Shown here in pieces: positions 49,629 through 61,700 of a stretch of 64,000 bases of DNA (position 1 is its first letter; every line of letters starts with the position of its first letter). The notes under the pieces are model-generated. The model ran no database searches and was not told the origin of the DNA. It was given only the letters and a program-made list of their open reading frames with translations. Position numbers and translations under genes: made by a program. This DNA comes from Desarmillaria ectypa (lineage: Eukaryota > Basidiomycota > Agaricomycetes > Agaricales > Physalacriaceae): assembly GCA_030407005.1 (NCBI GenBank), contig JAUDYN010000006.1, positions 496,001 to 560,000 of the forward strand, in the 5' to 3' direction.

Positions 49629-50835
49629 TTATTTACCACCAGACGTCTTGAAAAGTATGAGTCCACCCAGCGCAATCGAATAACCTACATGACGTTATCA
49701 GCTTTGGGTTTTAAACATACGGAGGTTGAACGCCACCTACCAAAGATCTGGAGAGGGGTGACGGTGGAACCGAAAATCAACACGGATCCTGTTATCAGGA
49801 GAATGTCTTTGAAAACTCCGGCGAGGGTCAGGATGAGACCACTGCCGACGCCGACCAAAAATACAGCTGCGACATTGAGCAGGAATGCGACGAGCGCATT
49901 GGAAAGCAGGATGAGCGGACCGATCCGGACCATTTCGTAAAATGGCTCGAAGCCCTCAGTGAACGGAATCGCTACGAGATTGATGAGGGCACAGACGGGC
50001 GCATAATAATGCAATGAAACAAGCGGGTCCATCTTAAGACCGTGAAGTAGGATCTGGATCATCACTAGCCTTGATGCTTCAAACTGAGATGTTTATCAGT
50101 CTCAGAAGGCGTTTAGGCGGGGCGGAAACTTACAGCAACCGCTGCTGCCTGGATGAGGAAGCCAAGGAGGTTAAACCTAAGCTCGCCACGAGAAGCAAGT
50201 GCGACACCAGAGGAAATCATGACAACGATGACGCCAAGCTTGCGATTGGGCTCTTGAATGCGGAAACACCATGATATAATGAGGATGGCAACAGCTGTGA
50301 AAGCCTTGATGGACAGCTTAGAAACGCTAGTAACAGATAGATTAAAGTCGTACCTTAAGCATTTGAATGTAGGAAACGCTGAGGTAAAGGTAGGCGGTGT
50401 TGCTGAGGATAAGACTGCCGCTAAACAAAAGACCGATAGGCAAAATAGATTTCAGGAACATGTCCTTGGACATATGAACGTCCTTTGCACCATCAATGAG
50501 AGTCGTTGTCCTCTCGAGAACCCGTGTACCAATAGTCTGCAAAGATGGTAAACACACAAATACAGCCAACAAGAAAGGACACGCGCCGCAAAGGTCAAAT
50601 GCCATGTCACCAAGAAAACTGGATACTTGAACGAGAGGGTGTTGTACAAGTAGTTGTTGTATATGATAACGGACGAGCTGAGCACGATCCAGATAGGTAT
50701 TATCATCGTCGCTGAGAGCTTCGGCTTGGATTTCGGGACTTGTGCAACTGCAGGTGACGGCAGATCCTGGCGACTGTCGCTAATATTGATGACCTCCTCC
50801 TTCCCGCTGTAATTTTTCTCCTCCATCGAAGACAT
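49629..50835 (-). CDS. Triose-phosphate/nucleotide-sugar transporter family protein (TPT/DMT)
   Basis: Membrane carrier of the drug/metabolite superfamily, sugar-phosphate branch. The ATG at 50833-50835 ([16 protein letters not shown]) is preferred over an upstream TTG. The cytosolic leader ends in [20 protein letters not shown] with [20 protein letters not shown], typical of TPT helix 1-2. Then come [60 protein letters not shown] (the conserved loop), [78 protein letters not shown] and a last helix with [13 protein letters not shown], ending SGGK at TAA 49629-49631. Ten helices are expected. Likely Golgi or ER, exchanging a sugar phosphate or nucleotide sugar; the substrate is not determined. 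About five introns. Confidence 0.87.
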
Positions 50836-52625
50836 GGTGGAATCCAAAGACGGAAATGAAATAAAGCTAGAAGCAAGGTAAACGAGAAGCTCTGAGGCAT
50901 AGAGAGGTACACATACAGTGACTGGGTTAAAGTAAGGGCGTTATGTAGAGGATGGAGAAAAGCGTCGTGGGTGGGCAGAACAAAACGTTGAGCGGAAAGG
51001 AGGACGCCAAGAGCATCGCTTTCCCACACGTTGACAACCGATTTTACCATATCGTAATTATGTAATACAAAACAAAGTATTTCAATATCAACCTCTTTCC
51101 GTCTTTGGCCCGACTCGAGGGTCACCCACAGCTAGTCGCCGTGATGTATTCATGTGGACGTTGTCGGTGCTTGTTCTAGGCGAAGGACAGACGGGCATGT
51201 CTATGTGGGAGATATTCGGAATAGGTAGCAGAGTTCTGAAAAGTTTCAAGTTTCTATTTCCTTCTGCCAAGGTGTCGGTCAATGCAGTCCGTAGTAGGAA
51301 TGGTGAAAGTATGACGTGTTAACAAACATCAGCTGGGATTTATCCCTGAAATTTCTTATGAAAGAGCGCTAGTAGAATGTCTTAAATGATATTCTACTAG
51401 TATGGAAGAGACTGGGGTGCGACCGTGATCATCAGCTACAGTGCACCTTCGCGCATCTCGTTTCAAAGACTGGAAACTCGGAGATGCACCGCATAAATTA
51501 TCACCATCATCATTCTACGCATAAAGATTCTCATGTAGACGGCGAATCCTCAAAATTTTCGTCCATGCGTAGATTCTCGTCTGTCTGACGTCGCTAGAAC
51601 CTGAAGTATCGCTAGAAGCAAAATAGCCATTATTTAATTGCCGGTATGTACTTTATGTCAAGCGGAAACCTCGGAAACGCTGAGTATAACCATCGGGACG
51701 GACAGATAACAGGGAAAAAAAAACACGTTGACTGCGCGTCGACGTGGCCGGAATAAGGACAACGTCCGTAGCAGGGAGACCAGAGGAGTACAGTCAATAG
51801 AAATGAAGACATCAGGTCGCACCCAGACGATGAAGAGTACTCAGAACTGTCCTGTATGTAAAGAAAGTAATTTCGTTTTCAGAGCTGTGTCGTCCAAGAA
51901 AGTGAACGTGATAGGAGCGCCACAGCACGTCGACAACCGGCGCTAAAAAGAATCCGAACAGGACTGTGGCGAAGGAACCCCTGGAATATCGGCCGCGTAC
52001 ACACTTGTCATGAGCACGAGGACGTAACTGTCACTCATGGGCGCGACTTGAACCTCGCTGGAGGACTCTGCTATCTGGTAAAAGTGGAAAACATACATTA
52101 ATCATTGTCGAACACTGCGGTAGTACTTGTGAAATAAGGAGACTACGGTCCAAGCTTACTGCATTGCGTAGTCAACGACTGCGGACTCGGACACTAGTAC
52201 GGCTATCGTGATAGTTGCATAGTGGTCTTCGGTTCCCGCTTCTGTTCATACGAGAGCGAAACTGACATAAAATACTGTTCAACTAGCATGGTGGCCGCGA
52301 CGGCGTAAAATGATAGTCGACCTTGGAACAGTGCTAGTAACGGTTATGGTAATTCAGCAGTGGGAAAGAATTCTCCCCTACTCTTCTCAGCGGAAAATTA
52401 CAGGCACTAGTTTACAGCCCAAGATGGTCGTTCGGCGATAGACTTGGAAGTTGGAAGGCTCGGAAGCATCCAACTTCGCCAACTTTAAACTGACGTGAGA
52501 AAAGAGGGCACCCATACATGCCAATAGATACAAATCCACGAGAAATATCCAAGAGGTGAAAGGTAGTGTATCAGAACATACAAAGTACTTGTCTGAGTGA
52601 AAGAAATTGAAATGAACAGGTGATG
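50836..52625. other. Intergenic region
   Basis: Divergent space between the transporter and LSM8. It contains a perfect inverted repeat (listed) and no supportable gene; frames at 51728-51946 and 52387-52707 (the latter antisense across the LSM8 start) lack motifs. Confidence 0.45.
51369..51400. repeat. Perfect 10-bp inverted repeat
   Basis: CTAGTAGAAT at 51369-51378 and its exact reverse complement at 51391-51400, separated by 12 nt. It could form a stem-loop; no T-run follows. Function unknown. Confidence 0.5.
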
Positions 52626-52641
52626 TAACCCTAACCCTAAC
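52626..52641. promoter_or_regulatory. Telobox-like double CCCTAA motif upstream of LSM8
   Basis: TAACCCTAACCCTAAC lies 65-80 nt before the LSM8 start codon. In other fungi telobox-type sites are bound by Tbf1-like factors in promoters of ribosome and RNA-processing genes. Two units are too few for an interstitial telomere relic to be favoured. Confidence 0.45.
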
Positions 52642-52705
52642 ATCGATCGACAAGGACCACGTGGAACCTGCATGGACTCCAGGACCGCTCTTCTGTTTAC
52701 ACTCC

Positions 52706-53158
52706 ATGTCCAGCCTGCAAGGCTACGTCGACAGTACGTTTTTCTCTCTCTTCGGATGCCAGAAATTTACTGATACACTTCCCCAGGACGTGTACTCCTG
52801 ATCTTGCAAGATGGTCGCGCTATTGTGGTCCGTTTTCTCAGCCAATAGTGCCTTTATACCGCTCAACGCGTTCTGAACAGGGAGTAATGGCAGGCTACGA
52901 CCAAAAATCAAACGTCGTCCTCTCAGACTCGAAGGAACGAGTGTATAGTATGGAGGAAGGTGTGGAGGAGGTACCGCTCGGTCTATATCTCGTGAAAGGC
53001 GATATGATGTGCGTATATGCGGTTTTCATTTCAGTATCCACCATGATAACGATGACCTTTCGAGTAGCATCCTCATCGGAGAACTCGATGAAGCCATCGA
53101 CGAGGCTGTTGATCTCTCGACGATACGCGCAGAACCATTACCACCTATACGATACTAA
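52706..53158 (+). CDS. LSM8: U6 snRNA-associated Sm-like protein LSm8
   Basis: Small Sm-fold subunit of the nuclear Lsm2-8 ring that binds the U-rich 3' end of U6 snRNA. Exons were joined from ATG 52706-52708: MSSLQGYVD, then after an intron at 52734-52786 RRVLLILQDGRAIVG (Sm1), after an intron at about 52829-52880 VMAGYDQKSNVVLSDSKERV (end of Sm1), the linker SMEEGVEEVPLGLYLVKGDM (Sm2 IRG-type turn) and, after an intron at 53009-53070, SILIGELDEAIDEAVDLSTI, with the end RAEPLPPIRY at TAA 53156-53158. The about 95-residue length and the C-terminal tail fit LSm8 rather than LSm1. A telobox-like element sits just upstream. Confidence 0.9.
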
Positions 53159-54347
53159 AAGGTCTAAATGCACCATCACTCTTCACTCGGCGTCTTCCCT
53201 ATCATTGCTCGCCAGTGCCAGCAAAGGATAGACCTAGACGGATATATTGGCTCCCCTCCATATAGCCAGCTCTTGCAAGCTTGAGGGTCATTTCATACGT
53301 GTTGCGTACTCATATTGTATGGTGCCATTTTCATCGTAGTCCTGGTTGTGTCCCGGATAAAGAAAAAAAAAATCTTGTATTAGGTACGCCAGCGAAATCA
53401 GTACATAATTCTAAAGGTCGTGACCCATGAAAGAAAAAGACAGAAGATGGACGGTAAGAGAGTATATGACCAAAGCGATTTGCTCAAATAGATGGTGCCA
53501 TGTTCCTGGCGGATGCAGGCTCGCGACTGCGAACAGAAACTGTCAAGTTCACGGGGCTCAGAGCCAAAAAGAAGAAGAAGAAACGGCACAGCCGTTATAG
53601 GCATTCGATGAATAGTTTCCTTGTCCGTTGCGATATTGCAAGGACAACGCTGTCTCGTCAATCGGTTTGATAAGTCGACGAGGCGATAGTGATGGTTCTG
53701 CAAGCAAGCGATGGTCAGCAAGACTGCTGCTCGATGAGGCCTAGAAGATCATTTTGCTAGAAGTCCGGGCCCCTTGAACGTACGTGAACTTCGCCACCCA
53801 TCCCTGTGTCATCGTTGCATGCAGTAGCAACATACAGACGGTAAAGGAGACATCTGAGTGACTGCACGAAGTCAGTCGATTGGCGCTGTTCGTGCTTGTT
53901 GTCGTGTCTGTCAGATATATCCTTCTCACAAAAGGCGTCCAAACTTCCTGACAGCCACCCCCTTCGTCCGGTGAGTGCTGCAATACATTCCGCTGTTTGG
54001 AAGGAGCATCTTGGGAAAAATTATGCTCCTTGAAAGCTATCGTTTGAGGTCCAGATGTGGGAAGTGGTAATTCGGCTCATGACGGCTCCAATGCATGTTC
54101 CGAAGGCTAAGAAGAGTTCGGTTGCACTAAACGTAGAGGAATTCGTGGTCGTACATAGTGCAGCAATTCGATAGGCCTGCGTTGCCGTCAGCATATTATA
54201 TTCCAACCTCGAATTCCGAATCAAGCAAGCAGCTTCAGGCGCGAGATGAGGTATCAGAGCTCACCGAAAACAGAGGCGTGAGGGTCCCGGTCCTCGGTCA
54301 TCATTCATGACAGCGACTAACACCGGGACGAAATTTGGACACGATCA
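53159..54347. other. Intergenic, no gene seen
   Basis: Minus-strand frames at 53398-53721 and 53741-53983 have no family resemblance or splice logic. The region may hold an unrecognised 3' exon of the next minus-strand gene. Confidence 0.4.
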
Positions 54348-54934
54348 TTAGCATGGAAGGCGCCCAATTTCTGACACGACTCGCCGCCCTTTGCGGTCGC
54401 ATGTAGGCAAGGGTCGCTCCGCGTCGTAGCTTGCCTTTTCCGCGAAATCGAACCCGACTTTCCAAGCTTCGTGAATAGAGAGTCCCTCTTCAAAAGGTTC
54501 CACCGAACCTCTGTCAATCAAGTACTGCAAAAGGTAAGTGTGAAGCTACGACCAACTGTAAATTACGCACCATGATAGCGTCAAATACCCAGTTGTGGCA
54601 TACCCAGCTGGGATTATCCTGGACGACGGCAACCTGACGCAATATCTCATCCAGCGAATCGCTGCTGAGCCTCTTGTCCAGTTTCCTAACCAGCTGTGCG
54701 CCTTGCAAGCGAATTGTGCGACTCTGCACCCTTTGCATTTCGTATTTCCGTATTTCTTTCTTGGACGTCGGATCTATCACGTTTAGTGAATGATATTGGT
54801 ACGATTCCTCTGTGGTAACGTCCTTTGGTTTCTTGCGATAATAGCAGGCAGAAATGGAACTTAATGTCGTTTGGTCGTTTGCGGTGCTGTACAAGATAGG
54901 CGATATAGAGGCGAGTTTCGTCAGTGGTGAACAT
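54348..54934 (-). CDS. Small DUF6540-like protein
   Basis: Three exons. The first, from ATG 54932-54934, reads MFTTDETRLYIAYLVQHRKR and IKFHFCLLLSQETKG. An intron of about 50 nt (GTTACC to GATAG) leads to PTSKKEIRKYEMQRVQSRTI, then LDEILRQVAVVQDNPSWVCH and NWVFDAI. A last intron leads to YLIDRGSVEPFEEGLSIHEA and KASYDAERPLP. The order H-F-x-LLL, a long spacer, then CHNW-V-x-DAI is the layout of fungal DUF6540-type proteins (calycin-like, very abundant in Agaricomycetes, function unknown). The assignment is by pattern memory and is tentative. No signal peptide. Confidence 0.5.
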
Positions 54935-55620
54935 GGCATGGCCTTCGGGACGAAGGGATATTCGGACCGAACAGCCGAGCAACACTTGGGTAAAGCTTTT
55001 TCAGTCTCCGCTTGAAACAGCCTCTCTCCTATGGTACGCGCTCGATCCCATTGTCGGATTGCTCGTTCACTGCTATGACCGCAGATTATTCCAGTTCGCT
55101 GCTTTTCATGCGGCAAGGTCATTGGTGACAAATGGAACGATTACCTGAAGCTCCTCTCTAATGACAAAACTGAAGGGTCAGCGGATTTCCCTTTTTTCCA
55201 TTGTAGTTTGCTGAGTGAAGCCTTGCAGTGAAGCTCTCGACGAGCTGCAACTAAAAAGATATTGCTGTCGCAGGATGGTACTAACGCATGTCGATCTGAT
55301 TGAGAAATTGCTGCATTATAATCGTGCGTTTGCTGGACACTTCTTGTATGAGATATCTGACACTTTTCACAGCTATGGAGAGGACAAGGGACAGGGCACA
55401 CTTCATCCAGCAGTGATGAGGGAAGCTTCATTGTTTGTATTGTAGTCAGCTGGCAATACTATCCACTGTGTATCGAATCACGCCCGAAACGACCAACGAA
55501 GCAAAAACGCTGCGCATCTTTTATTCAGTCTACATTCATTCATTCTCCATTCTCTTTCTGACGTTTTTCCTTCCAAGATAGACCTAAAACACGGTCTGGT
55601 CGCCTTTCGACATGCTCAGC
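54935..55620. other. Intergenic, no gene seen
   Basis: Spacer. Frames at 55141-55445 on both strands lack motifs. Confidence 0.45.
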
Positions 55621-56623
55621 TTAGGTCGCAAGGCTAGCTAACTGAAAACAATGTTTACCATCGACGAGTATATCAGCTCCAGTAATGTAACGACCAGCAA
55701 ATTTGCTGCAGAGCAAAACGATCGCGCCAGTCAGTTCTTCAGGCATCCCCATCCTTCCCATTGGGTTTCTTTCGCACCAAATTCTCCTGCCCTCTGCAAG
55801 CCCTCGCCTTCGTTAAGAATGGTGTCCATATAACCAGGACTGATGCTGTTCACGCGGATCCCGTATTGGGCCCACTCTGCGGCAAGCGAGCTCCGCAGCT
55901 GCACGATGGCTCCTTTAGAGACATTATACGATACCTGCGGTTGCGGGAACTTGACCCTGTGCCCAGAGATGGAAGCCGTGAAGAGTATACTGCCGCCCGT
56001 CTTCTGGATGATCATCTGCCTATTGAGATGAAGAACGATCAATCAAAGGGCCGACATATACACACTTGGCTACAACCTGAGCGCAGATCCAGCTTCCGGT
56101 CGTGTTAATATCCAACACGCGTTTCCATTCTGCGGTATCCATATCTATAGCATGCGTTGTGCCAACGACGCCGGCGAAGCACGTCTACACTCCCTAGCTC
56201 AACTGCCGTCTCACTCACCGCCGCATGGACAGTCGCATCATCCCGAACATCCACGATGTTATAACCTTAGCTCGAGGAAAGTCCACTTGGAGCTGAGTGA
56301 TCGTCTCCTTTCCTGAAGAGATCGAGGCCAAAACATCGAAAATTGATATGCCAGATACTCCATGCTCGAGAAGAGCCCCCTCCACGCCGCTTGACTAAGT
56401 ACCCCGACCCCACCGGTAACTATGTTACACCGGTTATTCTGAGAGGTTTAGCAGTTCCGCATGCATCCATACCTATCGCATTACCCTCGATGGCGAACCG
56501 CTGACAAGCACGTTCTGATGATGTGGATCCAGATAGTTGAAGCGGTGCGGTCAGGGGGTTCCTTACGTCGGGGAGAACCGTTTGGGGGCGTATGCGACTG
56601 GATAGATCTTTTCGCTCGGTCAT
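55621..56623 (-). pseudogene. Short-chain dehydrogenase/reductase with several frameshifts
   Basis: All landmarks of a classical SDR of the sorbose/arabinitol reductase type are present in order, but in changing frames. After ATG 56621-56623 and an intron at about 56420-56479 comes VTGGVG (nucleotide loop). Then, in another frame, ALLEHGVSGISIFDVLAS and TQLQVDFPRAKVIT; next VDVRDDATVHAAVSETAVEL and GSVDV in a third frame; then FAGVVGTTHAIDMDTAEWKR, GGSILFTASISGH, YNVSKGA (catalytic Y-x3-K) and EWAQYGIRVNSISPGYMDT; finally, after one more shift near 55790, [20 protein letters not shown] and [11 protein letters not shown] to TAA 55621. Introns cannot explain the shifts, since the breaks fall inside conserved segments. 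Likely a recently inactivated gene, because the residues themselves are well kept. Confidence 0.7.
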
Positions 56624-57470
56624 GGTAGGAATTTGGAAGTGGCAGGGATCTAGAAAGGCGTTGTTGTCTTGGTGGTAGAGTTTTAAGGTTAGTGCTCTAT
56701 CTGATGGCGAATGTTCCCTAAGCTGATATCGTTATCGCCCATTACAGCTCGGATCGGGGCGTAAACGCTCTTATGTGTATATCTGAGGTAAGGTTTGATT
56801 CCGCGAGGCTCGGCCTCTTTGCCCAAAGACTGTGGCGCTCAGTGAATTTGTAACAGGTCCACCAGAACGACCGACGTTCGTGCCTTTTTCCTTAATTAAT
56901 GCTAAGTGTTTATCGAACGACAGGTGAGACTCTTGACTCTGACTTGACGCTATAAAATGAATCCCAGATCTCCAGGAAGCCGATGTCGGGTTGAATGCAT
57001 TTCCTTCCTCACTACTGCGACAGGTCGGACATCATTCGAAATCATTGAGGCTTCTGGCATAGGGTACGTTTGGAGTTACTACTGATCTAAGCTTCTTCGA
57101 ATTTTCTTACGATTCCAAGTGATTGTGGTCTTTGATCGGCTCTCTTCCCTGAGGCCTGTCGGTGACTTGTTTTCTTCATCGTCCCGTTGAGACAACTGTC
57201 TCATTACGGGCCTGTGCCCTTCACATAGGACCAATCGGTTACTGCTTTGAGAGATCATGCCACTCCTATGATCTCTCGAGCGAGCCAATCTTGCGTGCGC
57301 TCGGAGATCGGAGATGATCTCGGAAACTATACGACGTTGGAAATACCTCCTTGTCCAATACCATGTGCGCGATGATTTCTTATAAGACAAAGGGGTCCGG
57401 CCACTCAATTAAGGGGGTCTCTCAGGTTTCTCGCTCTCTCTCTACTGTCATACACCAGCTTTTATCTTTC
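56624..57470. other. Intergenic, divergent promoter region
   Basis: Between the SDR pseudogene and the alpha/beta hydrolase gene. A minus-strand frame at 57079-57408 lacks motifs. No gene seen. Confidence 0.45.
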
Positions 57471-58739
57471 ATGCCTACGGCCAAGGTCAAGTCGAGTACT
57501 GGAAAGACCAAGTTCAACTACACAATATCAACACCATCGTCTTCGTCGGCCAAGCAGATTGACAAGAGTCTACCAACTTTACTGTTCATTCATGCGGTTT
57601 ACATTGGACAGCAAATCTTCCAACGTGAGTCGCATGTTTCCTTTTTACCGCTGTTCAGCTATTGAGCTAACGTTCATTTTAGGACAATTTGAGGACCCGC
57701 AAATAAGAAGATTTAACTGTGTTGCATTGGATCTTAGACTCCACGGTCATACGTCGGGTGATCCTATTCCCGAAGACTATGGCGCAAAGGAGGTTGCAGA
57801 AGACATTGCGAAGTTCATGGTCATTGGCCCATTTCTCCAATAGGGGTGTAACTGAACGGCTCTGTTAAACAGAACGAGCTAAAATTACCTGCTTGTCACA
57901 TAGTGGGTCTTTCCATGGGCACCATTACGGCAATCGGCCTCGCTGTCTACTACCCAGATAAAGTCGCATCTATGTTCCTCGTGTCGCCGCTAGGACTGGA
58001 AGAGGTGCGCTCTTTGACGTGTTTAAGTCGTAGCTAAGATTAATAATGCGCGTAGCCGACAGATGTCGCCGATGGCCGGCGCGAAATAGCAGATTACTGG
58101 AAGGAGGGCTTCAAGACGGGCCAGCCCGACATGGATATCCTCTCCGATGCGGTCTATGGTGCCCTACAACTAGGTTTCAGCAACAACCTCGACGGCTTAG
58201 CGAACGCGTGTGTACAGCGGCGCTTCCTGTCCCATTATGACTAACTACGTGTCAGGCTTGTCGCTTTCACACTTGCTTTGGCCCTGAAGAATTGGGGACC
58301 CAAATACTTCGATCAGTACGACAGAGCAACGGTCAAGTTCTTCAACAATCGAAAGGAATACAGCAACGACCAACTCTCCCGAATACGCGTGCCAGTCAAG
58401 TTAGTCCATTGCCTTGGAGACATCGCGTACCCCCAGGAGTATACAGAAAATTTCATGCAACAGCTCAAGGACGCCGCGGTGACCGTTAGTCTTTCTACAA
58501 TACCCGAGGCGCCACACTATGGTCTTGCAACGCATGGGGATATGTGAGTAGAATTCGTTGCATGCTACTGGGACGACAGCTGATCTTTTTTCAGTGTTAA
58601 CTGCATTCTCCATGATTTTATTATAGGTAGTTGTAGGACCTCTGTTCCGCCAGCACCCCAGGAAGTCGTCTCTCCATGGGAGACCGAGTTAGTGAAAGCT
58701 GGTTGGGATAAGGGTGGGAGTGACTCTGGAGACGATTGA
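57471..58739 (+). CDS. Alpha/beta hydrolase
   Basis: Starts at ATG 57471 (MPTAKVKSSTGKTKFNYTIS). LPTLLFIHAVYIGQQIFQ holds the strand beta3 and oxyanion region, where the usual HG is HA. Then come RRFNCVALDLRLHGHTSGD and ACHIVGLSMGTITAIGLAVY with the nucleophile elbow G-x-S-x-G (Ser of GLSMG), YPDKVASMFLVSPLGLEEP, a cap region (EIADYWKEGFKTGQPDMDIL), VPVKLVHCLGDIAYPQEYTE with the probable catalytic Asp, and IPEAPHYGLATHGDIVNCIL with the catalytic His. Ends at TGA 58737-58739 with an acidic tail. Six or so short introns, for example 57627-57681. No signal peptide, so probably intracellular. Substrate unknown; esterase or epoxide-hydrolase-like relatives are common. Confidence 0.85.
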
Positions 58740-61700
58740 AATCGGTTTTGCTAATCATATACCCCTTTTACTTTTAGGTCCAGATTGTTAATTTATAACA
58801 GGATGTGCGCGCGCTCTACATTAGTGTTAGAATGTGAGGTCACATACTCCTGGATAGGATTTGTTTGCCTCGAACCTTTTAAGGGAAAGCTGGAGGTACA
58901 TGACTTCCGCTGACGTGAAAGATATCGTAACTCTGCGCTGCGTTCTGTTTGTTGGCGAAAAAGAAGAAAACTAAGGCGCCACTCAGACGGACCCGACTAC
59001 AGACGGATGCGTTTGAAATATTAAAGGTCTGGATGGCGGATTCTAGCCCTCAGTATGTGCTAGGAAGATGTCTTGGACATGCCTAGAGACAGGGAGGACT
59101 CCGTCTCGGAATTGCAGACTTGCTATTCATCTTGGTTTGTCAGTTTACCCTGTCGTTTCTATCTGAGCCAATTAATCGGGAGCACATTAATTTGTAGCTG
59201 AAAGGCTCGCGGCAACGTCGTCGCGGTGATCCCGGTTTGATCTTAGATACCATAGGTAACACGACATGTACATGCTGTGGCGAAGGTGCCTGGCACCAGA
59301 GTGACTTCCTGGTTGCAACGGTCAATTGGACAACAAGCCAACGCCAATGACGACTTCAAGCGCCCACGCCATTTGATTCTGACAAGACCCACGTTATGGT
59401 CACCGGATGGCCATTGGCATCAAGTGCGCCTGGGTCGCCACGGCATCGTCGCAGTTCTTCTCAATAAATCGGTAAGTATGAATTGTCAGAATCACAGCCA
59501 ATACCCTAGTGATAAATTTTGAGACACGCCACTTCTAGTTCTCTCCATGACCAGTGGCTTCGAAAATTCTCACAAGTCAGCATACGTCGTGACGCAGTCA
59601 GGAACGGATGTTTACCTGGTTAAAGTTTACCCACTGAGTTCACCGTCACCCCAAACGTCTGGAGGTGAGTTCTTAAGGGTACCAAATTGAATGGACGGTC
59701 CCTATAACACATATTTTGACGGGTCTCCGCTCAAACAGGATACACTGGATGAAAGACAGTGTATTTTTACCTAAGAATACATAGAAAATATGCAATGTTT
59801 TTCTTTCATCGTTTTTTACTGAAACAAGTATGAAAAGCATCTCAAATTTTTCAATATTTTCTGCAAAATTTGCCAAATATAGTGAAGTTTTATAAATATT
59901 TATACCATTTTTTCTACTGAAAAAACTTTGAATATTTTCTGTGTATTTATGAATAAAAAAACTTAAATTTTAGTGCAGTGCTCTTGATAGAATTAATTAT
60001 ATTGAATTGAATTGATCCTTTCTAGATACCATGATAGACAGAGAAATTCGTTTATTAACTGTCTCGATACTAGTAGATATTTTCACCGGCATATCGAAGT
60101 CCTTGACTTCGCGTCAGCTGACCATCGGTGGGGCAGGGTATTCGACTGGATATTGTCAGAAACCTCTGCAAGCCAAATGCGCCCATCTGGAAACGTGAAC
60201 GCTTGGGCTCTGAAATTTGAACGCTTGAAATTCACGATTGAAATCGGACCTCAGACCGACTATATATGTAACATTTGGTTCCGCTTCGCGCGACGGGGAC
60301 CTGACGATCGAAACTACTTCCCGGAACGCGGCTACAAGAGCAAATGTGGCTTTCCGTTAGCTGGACTTCCTATACAGCCATCATTCTGGAGCATTGGACC
60401 AAATCTTAAGAAGCGGATGCTTATCTGATGAATAGGAGAATCAGAACTATCGATAAATTCTGAATGCCAGTCACTTCTGGATCATTGACAGAAATGGTCA
60501 AGACGACAGAATACTCATCAAGCTGCCCCTTGATCAGTCTTTCTCAGGTGGTCAGAGGAGCAGCAGTTATCCCACGACCCTGGACGATATGGCCGACTCC
60601 ATAATCATTTCCAGAACCGCATGGGTGGCGTCTCTTTACAGGGGCCTGTACTTACAGTATCGAACTTCATTTCCCTTTCAGGTTTAGTATCAATCTTCCC
60701 AAAGCAGATTCTCTTGCTCGGGACTAAATTCATATGTCTTTCGCATTACTCGTACCCTTTCGTAGTGATGATCACTACTTCTGTGCGTCTAATCATCTGT
60801 GAATGAATTATTAAGTTACTCATCCCTCTGTTCTGACTTTCGGATACTTGTAAGGGTCGGTTAACCTTGAGATTCAGTTCCGAGATTGAATCAACATCGA
60901 GCCTTCTTAATTTCCCAACCCTTTCATTGTGTCCGTTTCAATCCACTTCAGCTGTAAATGTGCTAGCTGTTCTGTAGTAAGTCGGCTACATTGTATGTCG
61001 TTGTCATCGTTATTCGAGACTCGCCACTCAACACTGAGGGCTTCGCTTTCTAGCGCCCCAGTAATGAGTTTGATATATGAGATTCGTAATGCGGTAAAGC
61101 GGAAGATCATCTTTCCATATTTTACAGGTAGAATTTCCATTACTACCAGCATCGAATAACTCTTGGAATGCTGGAACCGCCTTCTTTCTCTCAGAAATAG
61201 CGTGATGCCGAACATTTTATTGCTATTTCGCATTCTCTATGCCGAGGCATCATCTGTGGAATAGGTAACGGGTGGTAGCCACATGTTCTCGTCGTTTCGT
61301 GAGATATACGCACATGGTTCTCTGTGTTTAGAAGTTGTAATTATGGTCAGATATGACGACAAAGCAAGTACACTATATTTATTGAAGTTCCGAATCATGC
61401 AAAAGCAAGGAATTTACTGCGTATTGTCACATAATCATTCCCTTCATTCAACTGCAGTTGATGCAAGTCGATTGAGCCTACTAACGTAATTTTCAGGCCT
61501 AAAAGCTTAAAGTCAGATCCTGTTAATCATGAAGTCATCGTGCACCTCCTAACACGCCATCTTTTTGGGTAACTGCTGCATACGATGTCTATGGGGTTGT
61601 GGGCGGGATTAGTGTCGCAAGAAAAAGTGCGCCTCGTGCTCCCATGACCCAAGAAGTATGGAAGCGCTTGTTGTAGCACAGAAGGTCTTCCGAATCTTCC

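Noticed and set aside
52035..52110. tRNA-like T-arm (GGTTCAAGTCGCGCC on the minus strand)
   Set aside because: No matching acceptor stem, D-arm or anticodon arm in the preceding 75 nt, and the T-loop would have the wrong length.
52387..52707. Minus-strand frame of 106 codons
   Set aside because: It overlaps the promoter and first bases of LSM8 and has no recognisable content; treated as antisense noise.
60012..60428. Plus-strand frame of 138 codons
   Set aside because: Looks partly coding but begins at the edge of the AT-rich island, has no recognisable domain, and could not be linked to other exons.
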